From: Variovorax gossypii
GTDB lineage: Bacteria > Pseudomonadota > Gammaproteobacteria > Burkholderiales > Burkholderiaceae_C
NCBI RefSeq assembly: GCF_003965815.1
Contig: NZ_RXOE01000004.1
Location: 310,001 to 374,000 of the forward strand
Direction of reading: 5' to 3'
DNA: 64,000 nucleotides
Positions 28,375 to 37,249 of the stretch are shown one piece after another. Within the stretch, counting starts at the first letter, position 1. Every line of letters starts with the position of its first letter. The position numbers and the translations under genes were made by a program. The notes beneath the pieces are model-generated. The model was not told the DNA's origin, made no database searches, and saw nothing but the letters and a program-made list of their open reading frames with translations.

Positions 28375-29271
28375 ATGGACCGCTTCCAGGAAATGCAGGC
28401 CTTCGTGCGCATCGCCGAGCGCCAGAGCTTCACGCAGGCAGCCGAAGACCTGCAGATTCCCCGCGCGACCGTCACCAACCTGATCAAGCGCGTCGAACAG
28501 CGCATCGGCACCCGGCTGCTGGAGCGCACCACCCGCACCGTGCGCCTCACGCAGGACGGCGAGGCCTACTACCGCCGCTGCGTGCGGCTGCTGGCCGACG
28601 TGGAAGAGGCCGAGGGCCTGTTCCGCGACGCCGCGCCCAAGGGCCTGCTGCGCGTGAACCTGCAGGGCACGCTGGCGCGTCATTTCGTGGTGCCGGCGCT
28701 GCCGGGCTTCCTGGCGCGCTACCCGGAGCTGGAGCTGCACATCGGCGAGGACGACCGCCTCGTCGACCTGGTGCGCGAGGGCGTCGACTGCGTGCTGCGC
28801 GCGGGCACGCTGCAGGACTCGTCGATGGTCGGGCGGCGCGTGGCGCTGCTGCCGCAAGTCACGGTGGCGAGCCCCGCCTACCTGGCGGTGCACGGCGAGC
28901 CGCGGAGTCCGGAGGATCTGGCCTCGCACCGCGCCATTCACTACATCTCCAGCGCCACGGGCAAGGCGGTGCCACTCGAATTCACGGTCGACGGGCGGCT
29001 GACGAGCGTGCAGCTCGGCGGCATCGTCTCGGTGACCGGGGCCGACCTGTACACCGGCTCGGCCGTCGCGGGACTGGGGCTGGTGCAGGTGCCGCGCTAC
29101 CGCGTGGCCGGCGAACTGGCGGACGGACGGCTGAAGGTTCTATTGCCGGAGTTCGCGCCGCCGCCGATGCCGGTCTCCGTGCTCTATGCGCAGAACCGGC
29201 AGCTGTCGTCGCGCGTGCGCGTGTTCACGCAGTGGCTGCGCGACATCTTCGAGGCCGCCGAAGCGGCCTGA
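28375..29271 (+). CDS. LysR-family transcriptional regulator (divergent from SDR)
   Basis: A 298-residue regulator with an N-terminal winged helix (FVRIAERQSFTQAAEDLQIPRATVTNLIKRVEQRIGTRLL) and a periplasmic-binding-like effector domain of the subgroup that contains CrgA-type regulators. It is divergent from the SDR-DUF1097-SDR group, so it probably controls that operon and its own expression. The start is ATG 28375, the first codon of the conserved MDRFQEMQAFV opening. Confidence 0.9.
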   Translation: MDRFQEMQAFVRIAERQSFTQAAEDLQIPRATVTNLIKRVEQRIGTRLLERTTRTVRLTQDGEAYYRRCVRLLADVEEAEGLFRDAAPKGLLRVNLQGTLARHFVVPALPGFLARYPELELHIGEDDRLVDLVREGVDCVLRAGTLQDSSMVGRRVALLPQVTVASPAYLAVHGEPRSPEDLASHRAIHYISSATGKAVPLEFTVDGRLTSVQLGGIVSVTGADLYTGSAVAGLGLVQVPRYRVAGELADGRLKVLLPEFAPPPMPVSVLYAQNRQLSSRVRVFTQWLRDIFEAAEAA

Positions 29272-29275
29272 ATCA

Positions 29276-30784
29276 TCAGCAGGCCGTCGACTCCAGCGCC
29301 ACGGCGCCGGCCTCGGCATGCGTCTCGCCGCGCAGGAAGGCGAACACGACGATTGCCGTCAGCACCGTCACGCCAGCCAGCACGTACAGCAGCGTGCCGA
29401 ACGCCGCGCCATAGGCATGCAGCAGCCCCGCGCGGTCAATTCCGGGCAACAGCGCCAGCGCTTGCGAGAGGTTCCCGGTGGTCACGCGCTGCGCCGCCTG
29501 CGATGCGGCAGCGGCATGGCCCAGCTGCGCCGTCACCAGCGCAGTCAGCCCGGCGCCGACCAGCGCCAGCGCAATGCCCTCCCCCGCCACCCGCACCGTG
29601 TTGAAGATGCCCGAGGCCATGCCCGCGCGCTCGCGCGGCACCACGCTCACGGCCAGCCCGTCCATCAGGCCCCAGGGCAGCCCGATGCCGGCGCCGATCA
29701 GCAGCAGCGGCCACACCATTCCGGCGAGCGGCGTGCCCGGCGCACAGCGGCTGAGCCAGAACAAGCCGGCGGCGCACACCAGCAGCCCCACGGCCGAGAT
29801 CGCGCCCGCCGAGAACCGGTGCGCCAGCGATGCCGCCAGCGTCGGCACGACGAGGATCGGCCCCGAGAGCGCGAACATGAAGGCGCCCGCCTCGATCGCG
29901 CTGCGCCCTTCGAGCCCCACGAAGCGGATCGGCAGCAGCACCAGCAGCACGACGAAGCCATAGGCCGGCGCGGCGGCCAGCAGCTGCACGCCCACGAAGC
30001 GCGGAAAGCGGAACAGCGACAGGTCGAGCATCGGATGCGCCACGCGCCTCTCGATGGCGACGAAGACGGCGCCCATCGCCGCCGCGCCCGCCAGCGCGCC
30101 GAGCACCCACGGGCTGCCCCAGCCGCTGTCGGGCGCCTGCAGCACGCCCAGCGTCAGCAGGCTCAGCGCGGCGGTGAAGCTCAGGGTGCCCGGCACGTCG
30201 AGCCCCATGGCCTGCGGGTTGCGCGATTCGTGCATCGACAGCGCGGCGATGCACAGCGCCGCGAGGCTGACCGCACCGGGGCTCAGCATCACCGCCTGCC
30301 AGCCGAAACTCTCCGCGAGCCAGCCCGAGAGGATGGAGCCGCAGGACAGCCCCACGCCGAACGAGGTGCCGATCAGGCTGAATGCCCGCGTGCGGGCCGC
30401 GCCGTCGAACACCTGCGCCAACGCGGCCGTGCCCGCCGCGAAGGCCGCCGCCGAGCCCAGCCCCTGCAGCGCACGCGCCAGGTCGAAGGACACGATGCCC
30501 GGCGCCAGGGTCAGCAGCGAGGCGCTGAGCGCCACCACCGCGAGCCCCAGCAGGAAGACGCGCTTGCGCCCGTATGCATCGGCCAGCGCGCCGGCGGCCA
30601 TCAGCGTGGCGCCGAAGCTCAGCATGAAGGCGTTGGTCACCCAGTTGAGCTGCACCGGGCTGCCGCCCAGGGCGTCGCGGACGGCGGGCAGCACCACCGC
30701 CGGGCCGGTGAAGCTCAGCGGCATGCCCAGCGCCGCGAGGCAGACGGCGGCCAGGAGCCAGTTTCTGGAGGAGGACGGGGACAT
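29276..30784 (-). CDS. MFS drug-efflux-type transporter (DHA2, 14 helices)
   Basis: A 502-residue MFS protein with about 14 membrane helices. Motif A reads LADAYGRKRVFLLG, and helix 5 carries a motif-C-like region (GLSCGSILSGWLAE). This layout is typical of DHA2 proton-driven drug exporters. The start is ATG 30784; upstream in-frame codons lack membrane character. It is divergent from a LysR gene that probably regulates it, and it ends 4 bp from a convergent LysR gene. Confidence 0.88.
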   Translation of the reverse strand: MSPSSSRNWLLAAVCLAALGMPLSFTGPAVVLPAVRDALGGSPVQLNWVTNAFMLSFGATLMAAGALADAYGRKRVFLLGLAVVALSASLLTLAPGIVSFDLARALQGLGSAAAFAAGTAALAQVFDGAARTRAFSLIGTSFGVGLSCGSILSGWLAESFGWQAVMLSPGAVSLAALCIAALSMHESRNPQAMGLDVPGTLSFTAALSLLTLGVLQAPDSGWGSPWVLGALAGAAAMGAVFVAIERRVAHPMLDLSLFRFPRFVGVQLLAAAPAYGFVVLLVLLPIRFVGLEGRSAIEAGAFMFALSGPILVVPTLAASLAHRFSAGAISAVGLLVCAAGLFWLSRCAPGTPLAGMVWPLLLIGAGIGLPWGLMDGLAVSVVPRERAGMASGIFNTVRVAGEGIALALVGAGLTALVTAQLGHAAAASQAAQRVTTGNLSQALALLPGIDRAGLLHAYGAAFGTLLYVLAGVTVLTAIVVFAFLRGETHAEAGAVALESTAC

Positions 30785-30843
30785 CGGGAACGTGCCTTCG
30801 CGGAAGGTGGAAAAGGAAGGCACGAAGATAGAAAGGAATCAAT

Positions 30844-30857
30844 GCAATGAGAATTGC
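30844..30857. promoter_or_regulatory. Dyad GCAAT-GAGA-ATTGC, candidate LysR operator
   Basis: A perfect 5-bp-arm dyad in the 113-bp spacer between the MFS and LysR genes, with AATGC context extending it toward the classical T-N11-A LysR box. Confidence 0.5.
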
Positions 30858-30897
30858 CCCATTGCTCCTCACACTCCCAACCAAAGGTTGCCAATCC

Positions 30898-31791
30898 ATG
30901 GACAGCTTCAGCGGACTCGAATCCTTCGTACGGGCGGCCGACCACGCGAGCTTCGCCAAGGCCGGCCGGGAGCTCGGCATCTCGGCCTCGGCGGTGGGCA
31001 AGAACGTCGCGCGGCTCGAGCAGCAGCTCGGTGTGCGCCTCTTCAACCGCACCACGCGGCACATGCGGCTCACACAGGAAGGAGCCCTCTTCCACGAGCG
31101 CTGCCGCCGCATCCTCGACGAGCTGGACGACGCGCGGGCCATGATGCAGGACGCCGTGGCCGCCCCGCGCGGACGCCTGCGGGTGAGCCTGCCGACCATC
31201 GGCTATCGCTTCCTGCTGCCGATCCTGCCGGCCTTCAGGGAGCGCTACCCCGAGATCGAGCTCGACCTCGACTTCAACGACAGGCTGGTCGACGTGATCG
31301 CCGAGGGCGTCGACGTGGCGATCCGCAGCGGCGACCTGGTCGACTCGCAACTGGTGGCGCGCCGGCTCGGCCCGTTCCGCTTCGTGCTGGTGGCCTCGCC
31401 GGCCTACCTGGAGCGCCACGGCGTGCCGCAGATCCCCGCCGACCTCGCTCGGCACACCTGCCTGCGCTACAAGTTCGTCACCGGCGGAAAGATCGAGGAC
31501 TGGGACTTGCCCGGCCTACCCACGCAACTGCCGCCCGGCCTGCTGTGCAACAACATGGAAGCCATGCTGGGCGCGGCCGTGGCCGGCCTCGGCGTGGCCT
31601 ACATGCCCGACTTTCTCGCACGCGATTCGCTGTGCCGCGGCGAGCTGCAGCGCGTGCTGGCCACGCACCTCGTGCGGCAGGGCCAGTTCTCGGCGCTGTG
31701 GCCGTCGAGCCGGCAGCTGTCGCCTAAGGTGCGGGCGTTCGTGGACTTCGCGGGGGAGCGGATGTTCAGAGAGGAAGTCATGGCGCCATGA
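30898..31791 (+). CDS. LysR-family transcriptional regulator (divergent from MFS exporter)
   Basis: A 297-residue LysR regulator with DNA-binding helix region FVRAADHASFAKAGRELGISASAVGKNVARLEQQLGVRLF and a type 2 effector domain. It is divergent from the MFS exporter and probably controls it in response to a transported compound. The start is ATG 30898 (MDSFSGLESF). An earlier in-frame ATG at 30847 would overlap the dyad. Confidence 0.9.
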   Translation: MDSFSGLESFVRAADHASFAKAGRELGISASAVGKNVARLEQQLGVRLFNRTTRHMRLTQEGALFHERCRRILDELDDARAMMQDAVAAPRGRLRVSLPTIGYRFLLPILPAFRERYPEIELDLDFNDRLVDVIAEGVDVAIRSGDLVDSQLVARRLGPFRFVLVASPAYLERHGVPQIPADLARHTCLRYKFVTGGKIEDWDLPGLPTQLPPGLLCNNMEAMLGAAVAGLGVAYMPDFLARDSLCRGELQRVLATHLVRQGQFSALWPSSRQLSPKVRAFVDFAGERMFREEVMAP

Positions 31792-31812
31792 CCGGACGCC
31801 AGCCGCTCCAGA

Positions 31813-31830
31813 CTGAATTCAGACCATAAT
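31813..31830 (+). promoter_or_regulatory. Palindrome and -10-like box before a toxin-antitoxin pair
   Basis: The 10-bp palindrome CTGAATTCAG (31813-31822) is followed by CATAAT (31825-31830), which resembles a -10 element, 21 bp before the antitoxin start. Autoregulation by the antitoxin or complex at such a site is usual for the family. Confidence 0.35.
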
Positions 31831-31851
31831 GAGTCCGACCAGGAATCAGGG

Positions 31852-32151
31852 ATGAGCACCATGAATTTCTCGACCCAAGTCAAACCCATCAGCTACCTCA
31901 AGAGCCATGCCGCGGACATCGTGAAGACGCTGTCCGACACTCGTGAACCGATGCTCATCACCCAGAACGGCGAAGCCAAGCTCGTGGTGATGGATGTTCG
32001 CTCCTACGAGGAGCACGAAGCCACGCTCGCGCTTCTCAAGGTGTTGGCACTTGGCAACCGCGAGATCGAGCAGGGCCAGTTCCGCTCGGCGGAAGATGTG
32101 TTTGCGGACCTGGACCGCCAAGATGCAGAAGACGAAAAAGACACGAAATGA
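31852..32151 (+). CDS. Phd/YefM-family antitoxin
   Basis: A 99-residue antitoxin with the Phd/YefM N-terminal fold (FSTQVKPISYLKSHAADIVKTL, then EPMLITQNGEAKLVVMDVRSYEE) and an acidic, flexible C-terminal half (ADLDRQDAEDEKD) that should wrap the toxin. It overlaps the toxin gene by 4 bp. Confidence 0.88.
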   Translation: MSTMNFSTQVKPISYLKSHAADIVKTLSDTREPMLITQNGEAKLVVMDVRSYEEHEATLALLKVLALGNREIEQGQFRSAEDVFADLDRQDAEDEKDTK

Positions 32152-32471
32152 AGGTCGTGTTCCTGCGATCCGCGGAAGCCGACCTGAAGGACCTGAGGCG
32201 CTATCTCATCAGGAATTTCGGTGCGCAGGCCTGGACAGACTGCTATGGAAAGATCAGGAAGTCCGTCGCGATGATCGAGGCCCATCCGGAAGCCGGCCGG
32301 GTTCCCGAAGAGCTCGAAAACCTGAACGCAGCCCAGTACCGGCAGGTCATATCGGGCATGAATCGCATCATCTATGAAGTGAGAGCGGACACGGCTTACA
32401 TCCACGTCGTCTGCGACACGCGAAGAGACCTGAAGGGCCTGCTCATGCGACGCATGGTCGGCGCCGCATGA
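32148..32471 (+). CDS. RelE/ParE-superfamily toxin
   Basis: A 107-residue small basic protein of the ParE/RelE fold: VVFLRSAEADLKDLRRYL, a helical pair, then the beta segment YRQVISGMNRIIYEVRADTAYIHVVCDTRRD. Whether it cleaves mRNA or poisons gyrase cannot be told from sequence. Translation is coupled to the antitoxin by the 4-bp overlap. It ends 17 bp from a convergent gene. Confidence 0.86.
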   Translation: MKVVFLRSAEADLKDLRRYLIRNFGAQAWTDCYGKIRKSVAMIEAHPEAGRVPEELENLNAAQYRQVISGMNRIIYEVRADTAYIHVVCDTRRDLKGLLMRRMVGAA

Positions 32472-32488
32472 GTTGAGGGCCGCGCCCG

Positions 32489-33043
32489 TCAGGCGACCTC
32501 TGCCGGCTGCTCCGCCTGCTGACTTACAGCGACGGCCTGCTCTTCGACGCGCTGCGCCGCTGGAGCCTCCACAGGCACTACAGCTACAGGCTCGACGGGC
32601 TTGGCGCTTTCGGCGACCACCGGCTTCGCCGGTTCGGGAGTCGCAGGTGCAGGCACTTCCGCAGGCGCGACGGCCGGTGCAGCGACTGCAACAGGCACCG
32701 CTTCTGCAGGCTTTGCGCTTTCCACGACGACTGGTTCCACCGCCTCAGGCTTGGCCACCTCGGCCTTTGCAGGGGCTGCGACCTTCGCCGGCACGGGCAT
32801 GGCTGGTGCCGGTGCGGCCAGTGCGACAGGCGCTGCTTCCATCGGCTTGGCGCTTTCCACGACAACGGACTTTGCAGGTTCGGCCTTGACGGGTTCAGGC
32901 TTCGCGGCCTCGGTCTTCGCGGGAGCTGGAATCACGGCCGCCGCCTCGGCGGACTTGGCCGACTTCGCAGGCTTCGCGGGCGCGGGCTTCACCGGTTCCG
33001 GCGTCGCCACCACCGGCTTCGAGACTTCCTGCTTCACCGGCTC
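32489..33043 (-). repeat. Low-complexity Ala/Pro/Lys tail-coding segment
   Basis: The part of the ATPase gene encoding the 184-residue tail. It is internally repetitive at DNA level, with recurring runs for AKP, VVESAKP and EPVK. It looks like a slippage-prone or recently expanded segment. Confidence 0.7.
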
Positions 33044-34444
33044 GCTCGCCATCCGGCTCAGCGCCAGCGCAGCCTTCAGCGGGAACAGCGTGCGCTCGTC
33101 GCCCTCCGCGGCATTGCTCACCGTGGTGCCCGCGGTCTCGCTCAGGCTGGCGGTGCGCACCGCGTCGAGCCGGTGCGCGGGCACCATGAACGGCGAATGC
33201 GTGGTGTAGACGATCTGGTTGCCGAAGTCCTTCTCCAGGTGCGCCAGCAGGTCGGCCTGCGAATGGGGGTGCAGGTGCAGGCCGGGCTCGTCGAGCAGCA
33301 GCACGGCGTCTTCCGCGTTGCCGCCACGGGTGTCGGCGAAGAAGGCGACGTAGAACGAGAAGAACCACTGGAAGCCGCGGCTGCGCTCCTCCAGGTTCAC
33401 CTCGACCTCGTAGGCGGCGTTCGGGTCGGACACCAGCGTGTCGAGGTACTGGCCGTCGAGGTTGAAGCGAACCTTCAGCGCGCGGTCCTTCCAGATGCGG
33501 CGGATCTCGGCCGTCACCACCGAGCCGGCGCGGTTGACGAGCTGGTTGCGCGTGGCCTGGTCATTCCTGTCGAGCAGGGCCTGCAGCTGTCGCAGGTCGA
33601 GTCCCGCGACCTTGCACAGCTTGCCGAAGCTCCGCTGCTCGGGCGTGAGCTGGCCCCAGCCCTCGCGTCCCAGGTATTCGGCGATGTTCTGGCGGCCGGG
33701 CAGCGCCGGGTATTCGTCGACGTAGACAAAACGCGGCAGCTTGCCGATCACCCATTCCTGCGCGCGCTCCAGCGCGGGGGCGTCGTTGGCGATGGAAAGC
33801 GCGGTTTCCTCCAGCTCGGCGAGCATCTGGTCCTGCTTGTCGCTGAGCTCGGCGCCCGACACGGCCAGCGCCTTGCGCAGGGCCTGGGCCGCCTTGATGG
33901 CGCCCGCCGACCACTTGATGTAGTCGGGGCTCATGATCATCGCGGCGTCGAAGACGTCGGTTTCCTGCTCGAGAGCGGCCTTCGCGGCTTCGTCGGCGAC
34001 CTTCTCGGCGGCCGCCTTCACGGCCGGCACGATCTTGCGGACCTTGGCCTTGGTGTCGCTCACGTCGAGCGACAGGGCGCCGAGCCCTTCGAACCCGGCC
34101 GAGCGGGCGGCGGCATAGCCCCGGCTCGCGGTGACGTGGCGCACGCCCGCCGCGCGCGGCAGGATCGCGGCCAGCTCAGCCTGCTCGCCTTCGTCGAGGC
34201 TCCAGCGCGTGAACACGACCGGGGTGTCGCCCGTGCACTCTTCCAGGCGGCGGTGGCGCGGGAAGTCCTTGATGGGGCTGAGTTCGGCAATGCCTTCGGC
34301 GGGGTTCAGGCTGTGGAGCGCACGCAGCAGGTTCGACTTGCCGCTGTCATTCCGGCCGAGGATCGCGGTGATCTGCGTGGAATCGATGAGGCCGCTGTCG
34401 TTGATCGAGCGAAAGTTGGTGATCTGGAATGACGCCAGGCGCAT
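32489..34444 (-). CDS. OLD-like/SMC-type AAA ATPase with low-complexity C-terminal tail
   Basis: A 651-residue protein. Residues 1-467 form an ABC/SMC-like ATPase: FQITNFRSI opening, Walker A GRNDSGKSNLL near residue 30, a helical insertion (about 110-220), Walker B AVLLLDEPGLHLHPH and the H-loop TTHSPFMVP. OLD-family nucleases normally continue into a TOPRIM domain, but none is seen. Instead residues 468-651 are Ala/Pro/Val/Lys/Glu-rich, with three close repeats of VVxESAKPxEx. The start is ATG 34444. A role in DNA repair or phage defence is conceivable but unproven. Confidence 0.72.
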   Translation of the reverse strand: MRLASFQITNFRSINDSGLIDSTQITAILGRNDSGKSNLLRALHSLNPAEGIAELSPIKDFPRHRRLEECTGDTPVVFTRWSLDEGEQAELAAILPRAAGVRHVTASRGYAAARSAGFEGLGALSLDVSDTKAKVRKIVPAVKAAAEKVADEAAKAALEQETDVFDAAMIMSPDYIKWSAGAIKAAQALRKALAVSGAELSDKQDQMLAELEETALSIANDAPALERAQEWVIGKLPRFVYVDEYPALPGRQNIAEYLGREGWGQLTPEQRSFGKLCKVAGLDLRQLQALLDRNDQATRNQLVNRAGSVVTAEIRRIWKDRALKVRFNLDGQYLDTLVSDPNAAYEVEVNLEERSRGFQWFFSFYVAFFADTRGGNAEDAVLLLDEPGLHLHPHSQADLLAHLEKDFGNQIVYTTHSPFMVPAHRLDAVRTASLSETAGTTVSNAAEGDERTLFPLKAALALSRMASEPVKQEVSKPVVATPEPVKPAPAKPAKSAKSAEAAAVIPAPAKTEAAKPEPVKAEPAKSVVVESAKPMEAAPVALAAPAPAMPVPAKVAAPAKAEVAKPEAVEPVVVESAKPAEAVPVAVAAPAVAPAEVPAPATPEPAKPVVAESAKPVEPVAVVPVEAPAAQRVEEQAVAVSQQAEQPAEVA

Positions 34445-34472
34445 GCGAGGATTTCTCTCTTCTGAAATGAGT

Positions 34473-34508
34473 ACGGGGCCGGGGAATGTATTGCATCCCC
34501 GGCCCCGT
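34473..34508. terminator. Long GC hairpin between the ATPase and permease genes
   Basis: ACGGGGCCGGGGA (34473-34485) and TCCCCGGCCCCGT (34496-34508) form a perfect 13-bp stem around a 10-nt loop. It lies 22 bp past the permease stop codon and before the ATPase start. There is no clear T-tract, so termination may rely on Rho, or the hairpin may protect the mRNA end. Confidence 0.6.
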
Positions 34509-34530
34509 CTCGCCCCGAAGAGAAGAAAAA

Positions 34531-37047
34531 TTACTCGGCCGCGCGCCGCAATGTGTCGACCACCGGCCGGCGAAGCACCTCGCGCAGGCCCCACCACCCG
34601 GCGCCGAGCGCCAGCACCGCGCCGGCCAGCGCACCGGCCACCGGCACCAGCGGCGAAGCGGTCCAGGTGAACTCGAACACGTAGCGCGCCAGCCCCCAGC
34701 CGATCAGCGCGGCCACGATGCTCGCGAGGAAGCCCGCCAGCAGGCCCACGCCCGCGAGCTCGGCGCGCTGCACCTGCCGCAGCAGGCTGGCGCGAGCGCC
34801 CACCGCGCGCATCACCGCGAACTCGCGTGCACGCTCCTCGCGCGTGGCCGTCACCGCGGCGAACAGCACCACGAGCCCGGCCGCGAGCGTGAAGCCGAAC
34901 AGGAACTCGACCGCGCGGATCACCTGGTCGAGCACGCGCTGCACCTGGTTGATGGTGGCGCTCATGTCGACGTTGGTCACGTTCGGGTAGCTGCGCACCA
35001 GCGCGTTGTCGAAGCCGCGCGTCTCGGGCGCGCGGAAGGCGCCCATGTAGGTGGTGGGCACGTCGGCCAGCGAGGCCACCGTGTACATCACGAAGAAGTT
35101 GGCGTGCATCGAGCCCCAGTCGACCTTGCGCAGCGAGGTGATGCGCGCGTCGTTCTGCATGCCGCCGATGTCGAAGCGCAGCATGTCGCCCATCTTGAGG
35201 CCCAGCGTCTCGGCCAGGCCCTCTTCCACGCTCACCTCGCCGACGGCGCCGGGCGTCCACTTGCCGGTGGTGATGCTGTTGTGCGCAGGCGCGTCCACGC
35301 TGTTGCTGAGGTTGAACTCGCGGTCCACCAGGCGCCTGGCGCGGTCTTCGGTGTAGTCGTCAGGAGACACCGGCTTGTCGTTGATGGCCACGAGGCGGCC
35401 GCGGATCATCGGGTACCAGTCGAACTTGCTCACGCCCGCGTCGCGCAGCGACTTCTGGAAGGCCTCGCTCTGGTCGGGCATGACGTTGATGACGAAGCGG
35501 TTCGGCGCATCGGGCGGCGTGGCCTGGCGCCAGCTCGCCACGAGGTCGGTGCGCAGCAGCACCAGCAGCACCAGCGCCAGCAGGCCCACCGAGAGCGCGC
35601 TGACCTGCACCACCGCGTAGGCCGGCCGCGCCGAGATCTGCCGCGTGGCCAGCACCAGCCAGCGCGGCGCGGTCGCCTCATTGACGCTGCGGCGCAGCAC
35701 CTTCACCGCCAGCCAGCTCAGCAGCGCGAACACCGCCACCGCGCCCGCGAACCCGCCGACGGCGATCAGGCCCAGCTTGATGTCGCTGCTCGCAGCCATC
35801 AGCAAGGCCGCGAAGCCCGCAACGCCGACGCCCAGCACCGCGAGCGACGCGGGCTTGAGCCCGCCCACATCACGCCGGATCACGCGCAGCGGCGGCACGC
35901 GCGCCAGCTGCAGCACGGGAGGCAGGCCGAAGGCGAATAGCAGCGTGAGCCCCATGCCCAACCCGAAGGCCACGGGCCACAGCGTGGCCGCGGGCAGCGC
36001 GGTCTCGACCAGACCTGCCAGCAGCAGCACGAACACGTAATGCACCGCGAAGCCGATGGCCACGCCCAGCGCGCTGGCGACGATGCCGATCACCGCGAAC
36101 TCGAAGGCATAGGCCACGGCGATGGTGCGCTGGCTCTGCCCGAGCACGCGCAGCATCGCGCAGTCGTCGAGGTGGCTGGCAGCGAAGCCGCGCGCGGCCA
36201 GCGCCACGGCCACCGCCGACAGCAGCGCCGCGAGCAGCGCGACCAGGCTCAGGAATTTCTCGGCGCGGTCGAGCGTCTGGCGCATCTCGGGCCGGCCGCT
36301 TTCGAAGGAGTCGAGCCGCACGCCGCGCAGCTCGCCCTTCTTGATGGTGGCATCGGCCCAGTCGGTGAAACGCTTGACCGCGGCGTCGCTGCCCGCCACG
36401 GCATAGCGGTAGCCCACGCGGCTGGCAGGCTGCACGAGCCCGGTGCGGGCCACGTCGGCCTGGTTGAGCATCACGCGCGGCGAGAAGCTCATGAAGCCGG
36501 CGCCGCGGTCGGGCTCCAGCGTGATGACGCGACCCACGCGCAGGCCGGTGTCGCCCAGCAGCAGCGTGTCGCCGACCTTCAGTCCCAGCGAATCGAGCAA
36601 GGATGCATCGACCCACGTTTCACCGGGCGGAGGAATGTCTCGCGTGACGGCGCCGGCGCCGTCGATGGTGGTGGAAGTCTGCAGGCTGCCGCGCAGCGGA
36701 TAGCCGGCCGTCACCGCCTTCAGCGCCACCAGCTTGCTGGCGCCGCCCTGCGCGTCGTCGGCGCGGGCCATGGTCGGAAAGCCGTAGGTACTGGTGCCCT
36801 CCAGCCCCAATGCCTTCGCCTGCGCCACGAAGGCCTCGGGCGTGGGGTTGTCGCTGACGATCACCGCGTCGCCGCCCAGCAGCTGGCGCGCGTCGCGCTT
36901 CAGGCCGCCCTGCAACCGGTCGGCGAAGAAGCCGACAGCCGTGAGCGCGGCCACGGCCAGCAGCACGGCGACGATCAACAGGCGCAACTCGCCGGCACGC
37001 AGGTCGCGCCAGAGCGTGCGCCAACCCAGACGGAGGGAGGCATTCAT
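34531..37047 (-). CDS. FtsX-type ABC transporter permease (YbbP-like), no ATPase partner nearby
   Basis: An 838-residue inner-membrane protein with an N-terminal helix (LLIVAVLLAVAALTAVGFFA), a large periplasmic domain with DAVIVSDNPTP, and two FtsX domains of several helices each (about residues 255-430 and 715-830). It resembles E. coli YbbP, which pairs with the ATPase YbbA and is thought to act on lipoproteins or exported substrates. No ATPase gene lies beside it here. The start is ATG 37047; a longer in-frame extension would add sequence without membrane or family features. Confidence 0.82.
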   Translation of the reverse strand: MNASLRLGWRTLWRDLRAGELRLLIVAVLLAVAALTAVGFFADRLQGGLKRDARQLLGGDAVIVSDNPTPEAFVAQAKALGLEGTSTYGFPTMARADDAQGGASKLVALKAVTAGYPLRGSLQTSTTIDGAGAVTRDIPPPGETWVDASLLDSLGLKVGDTLLLGDTGLRVGRVITLEPDRGAGFMSFSPRVMLNQADVARTGLVQPASRVGYRYAVAGSDAAVKRFTDWADATIKKGELRGVRLDSFESGRPEMRQTLDRAEKFLSLVALLAALLSAVAVALAARGFAASHLDDCAMLRVLGQSQRTIAVAYAFEFAVIGIVASALGVAIGFAVHYVFVLLLAGLVETALPAATLWPVAFGLGMGLTLLFAFGLPPVLQLARVPPLRVIRRDVGGLKPASLAVLGVGVAGFAALLMAASSDIKLGLIAVGGFAGAVAVFALLSWLAVKVLRRSVNEATAPRWLVLATRQISARPAYAVVQVSALSVGLLALVLLVLLRTDLVASWRQATPPDAPNRFVINVMPDQSEAFQKSLRDAGVSKFDWYPMIRGRLVAINDKPVSPDDYTEDRARRLVDREFNLSNSVDAPAHNSITTGKWTPGAVGEVSVEEGLAETLGLKMGDMLRFDIGGMQNDARITSLRKVDWGSMHANFFVMYTVASLADVPTTYMGAFRAPETRGFDNALVRSYPNVTNVDMSATINQVQRVLDQVIRAVEFLFGFTLAAGLVVLFAAVTATREERAREFAVMRAVGARASLLRQVQRAELAGVGLLAGFLASIVAALIGWGLARYVFEFTWTASPLVPVAGALAGAVLALGAGWWGLREVLRRPVVDTLRRAAE

Positions 37048-37132
37048 GGCGCGAACGATAGCCGACGCCCGGCGGCATGGCGGGTTTCGAGGGTTATTGC
37101 GCTCCTTTTGCCCTTGATCCTGGCAGGATGCT

Positions 37133-37184
37133 GTCGCATGATGCGACAAACGCATCCCGTTTGTCGCAAACCGGGCACGCCCGG
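37133..37184. promoter_or_regulatory. Cluster of three dyads upstream of the formate dehydrogenase locus
   Basis: GTCGCAT-G-ATGCGAC (37133-37147) overlaps TGCGACAAACG-CATCC-CGTTTGTCGCA (37142-37168, perfect 11-bp arms), which is followed by CCGGGC-AC-GCCCGG (37171-37184). The hexamer GTCGCA (or its complement) occurs three times. The cluster lies 65-117 bp before the lipoprotein gene that heads the fdo-sel region. It could be an operator array, or alternative RNA hairpins if transcribed. The regulator is unknown. Confidence 0.55.
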
Positions 37185-37249
37185 CAAGCGGAATACGAGG
37201 CCATAAAAACAGCCCGTTGCCGGACCCGTCCTTCCCACAAGGAGTGTCG

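Noticed and set aside
37171..37190. A sigma-54-like GGCACG element upstream of the fdo locus
   Set aside because: The second element (GC) is about two bases too close, and the stretch is better read as the hairpin CCGGGC-AC-GCCCGG.
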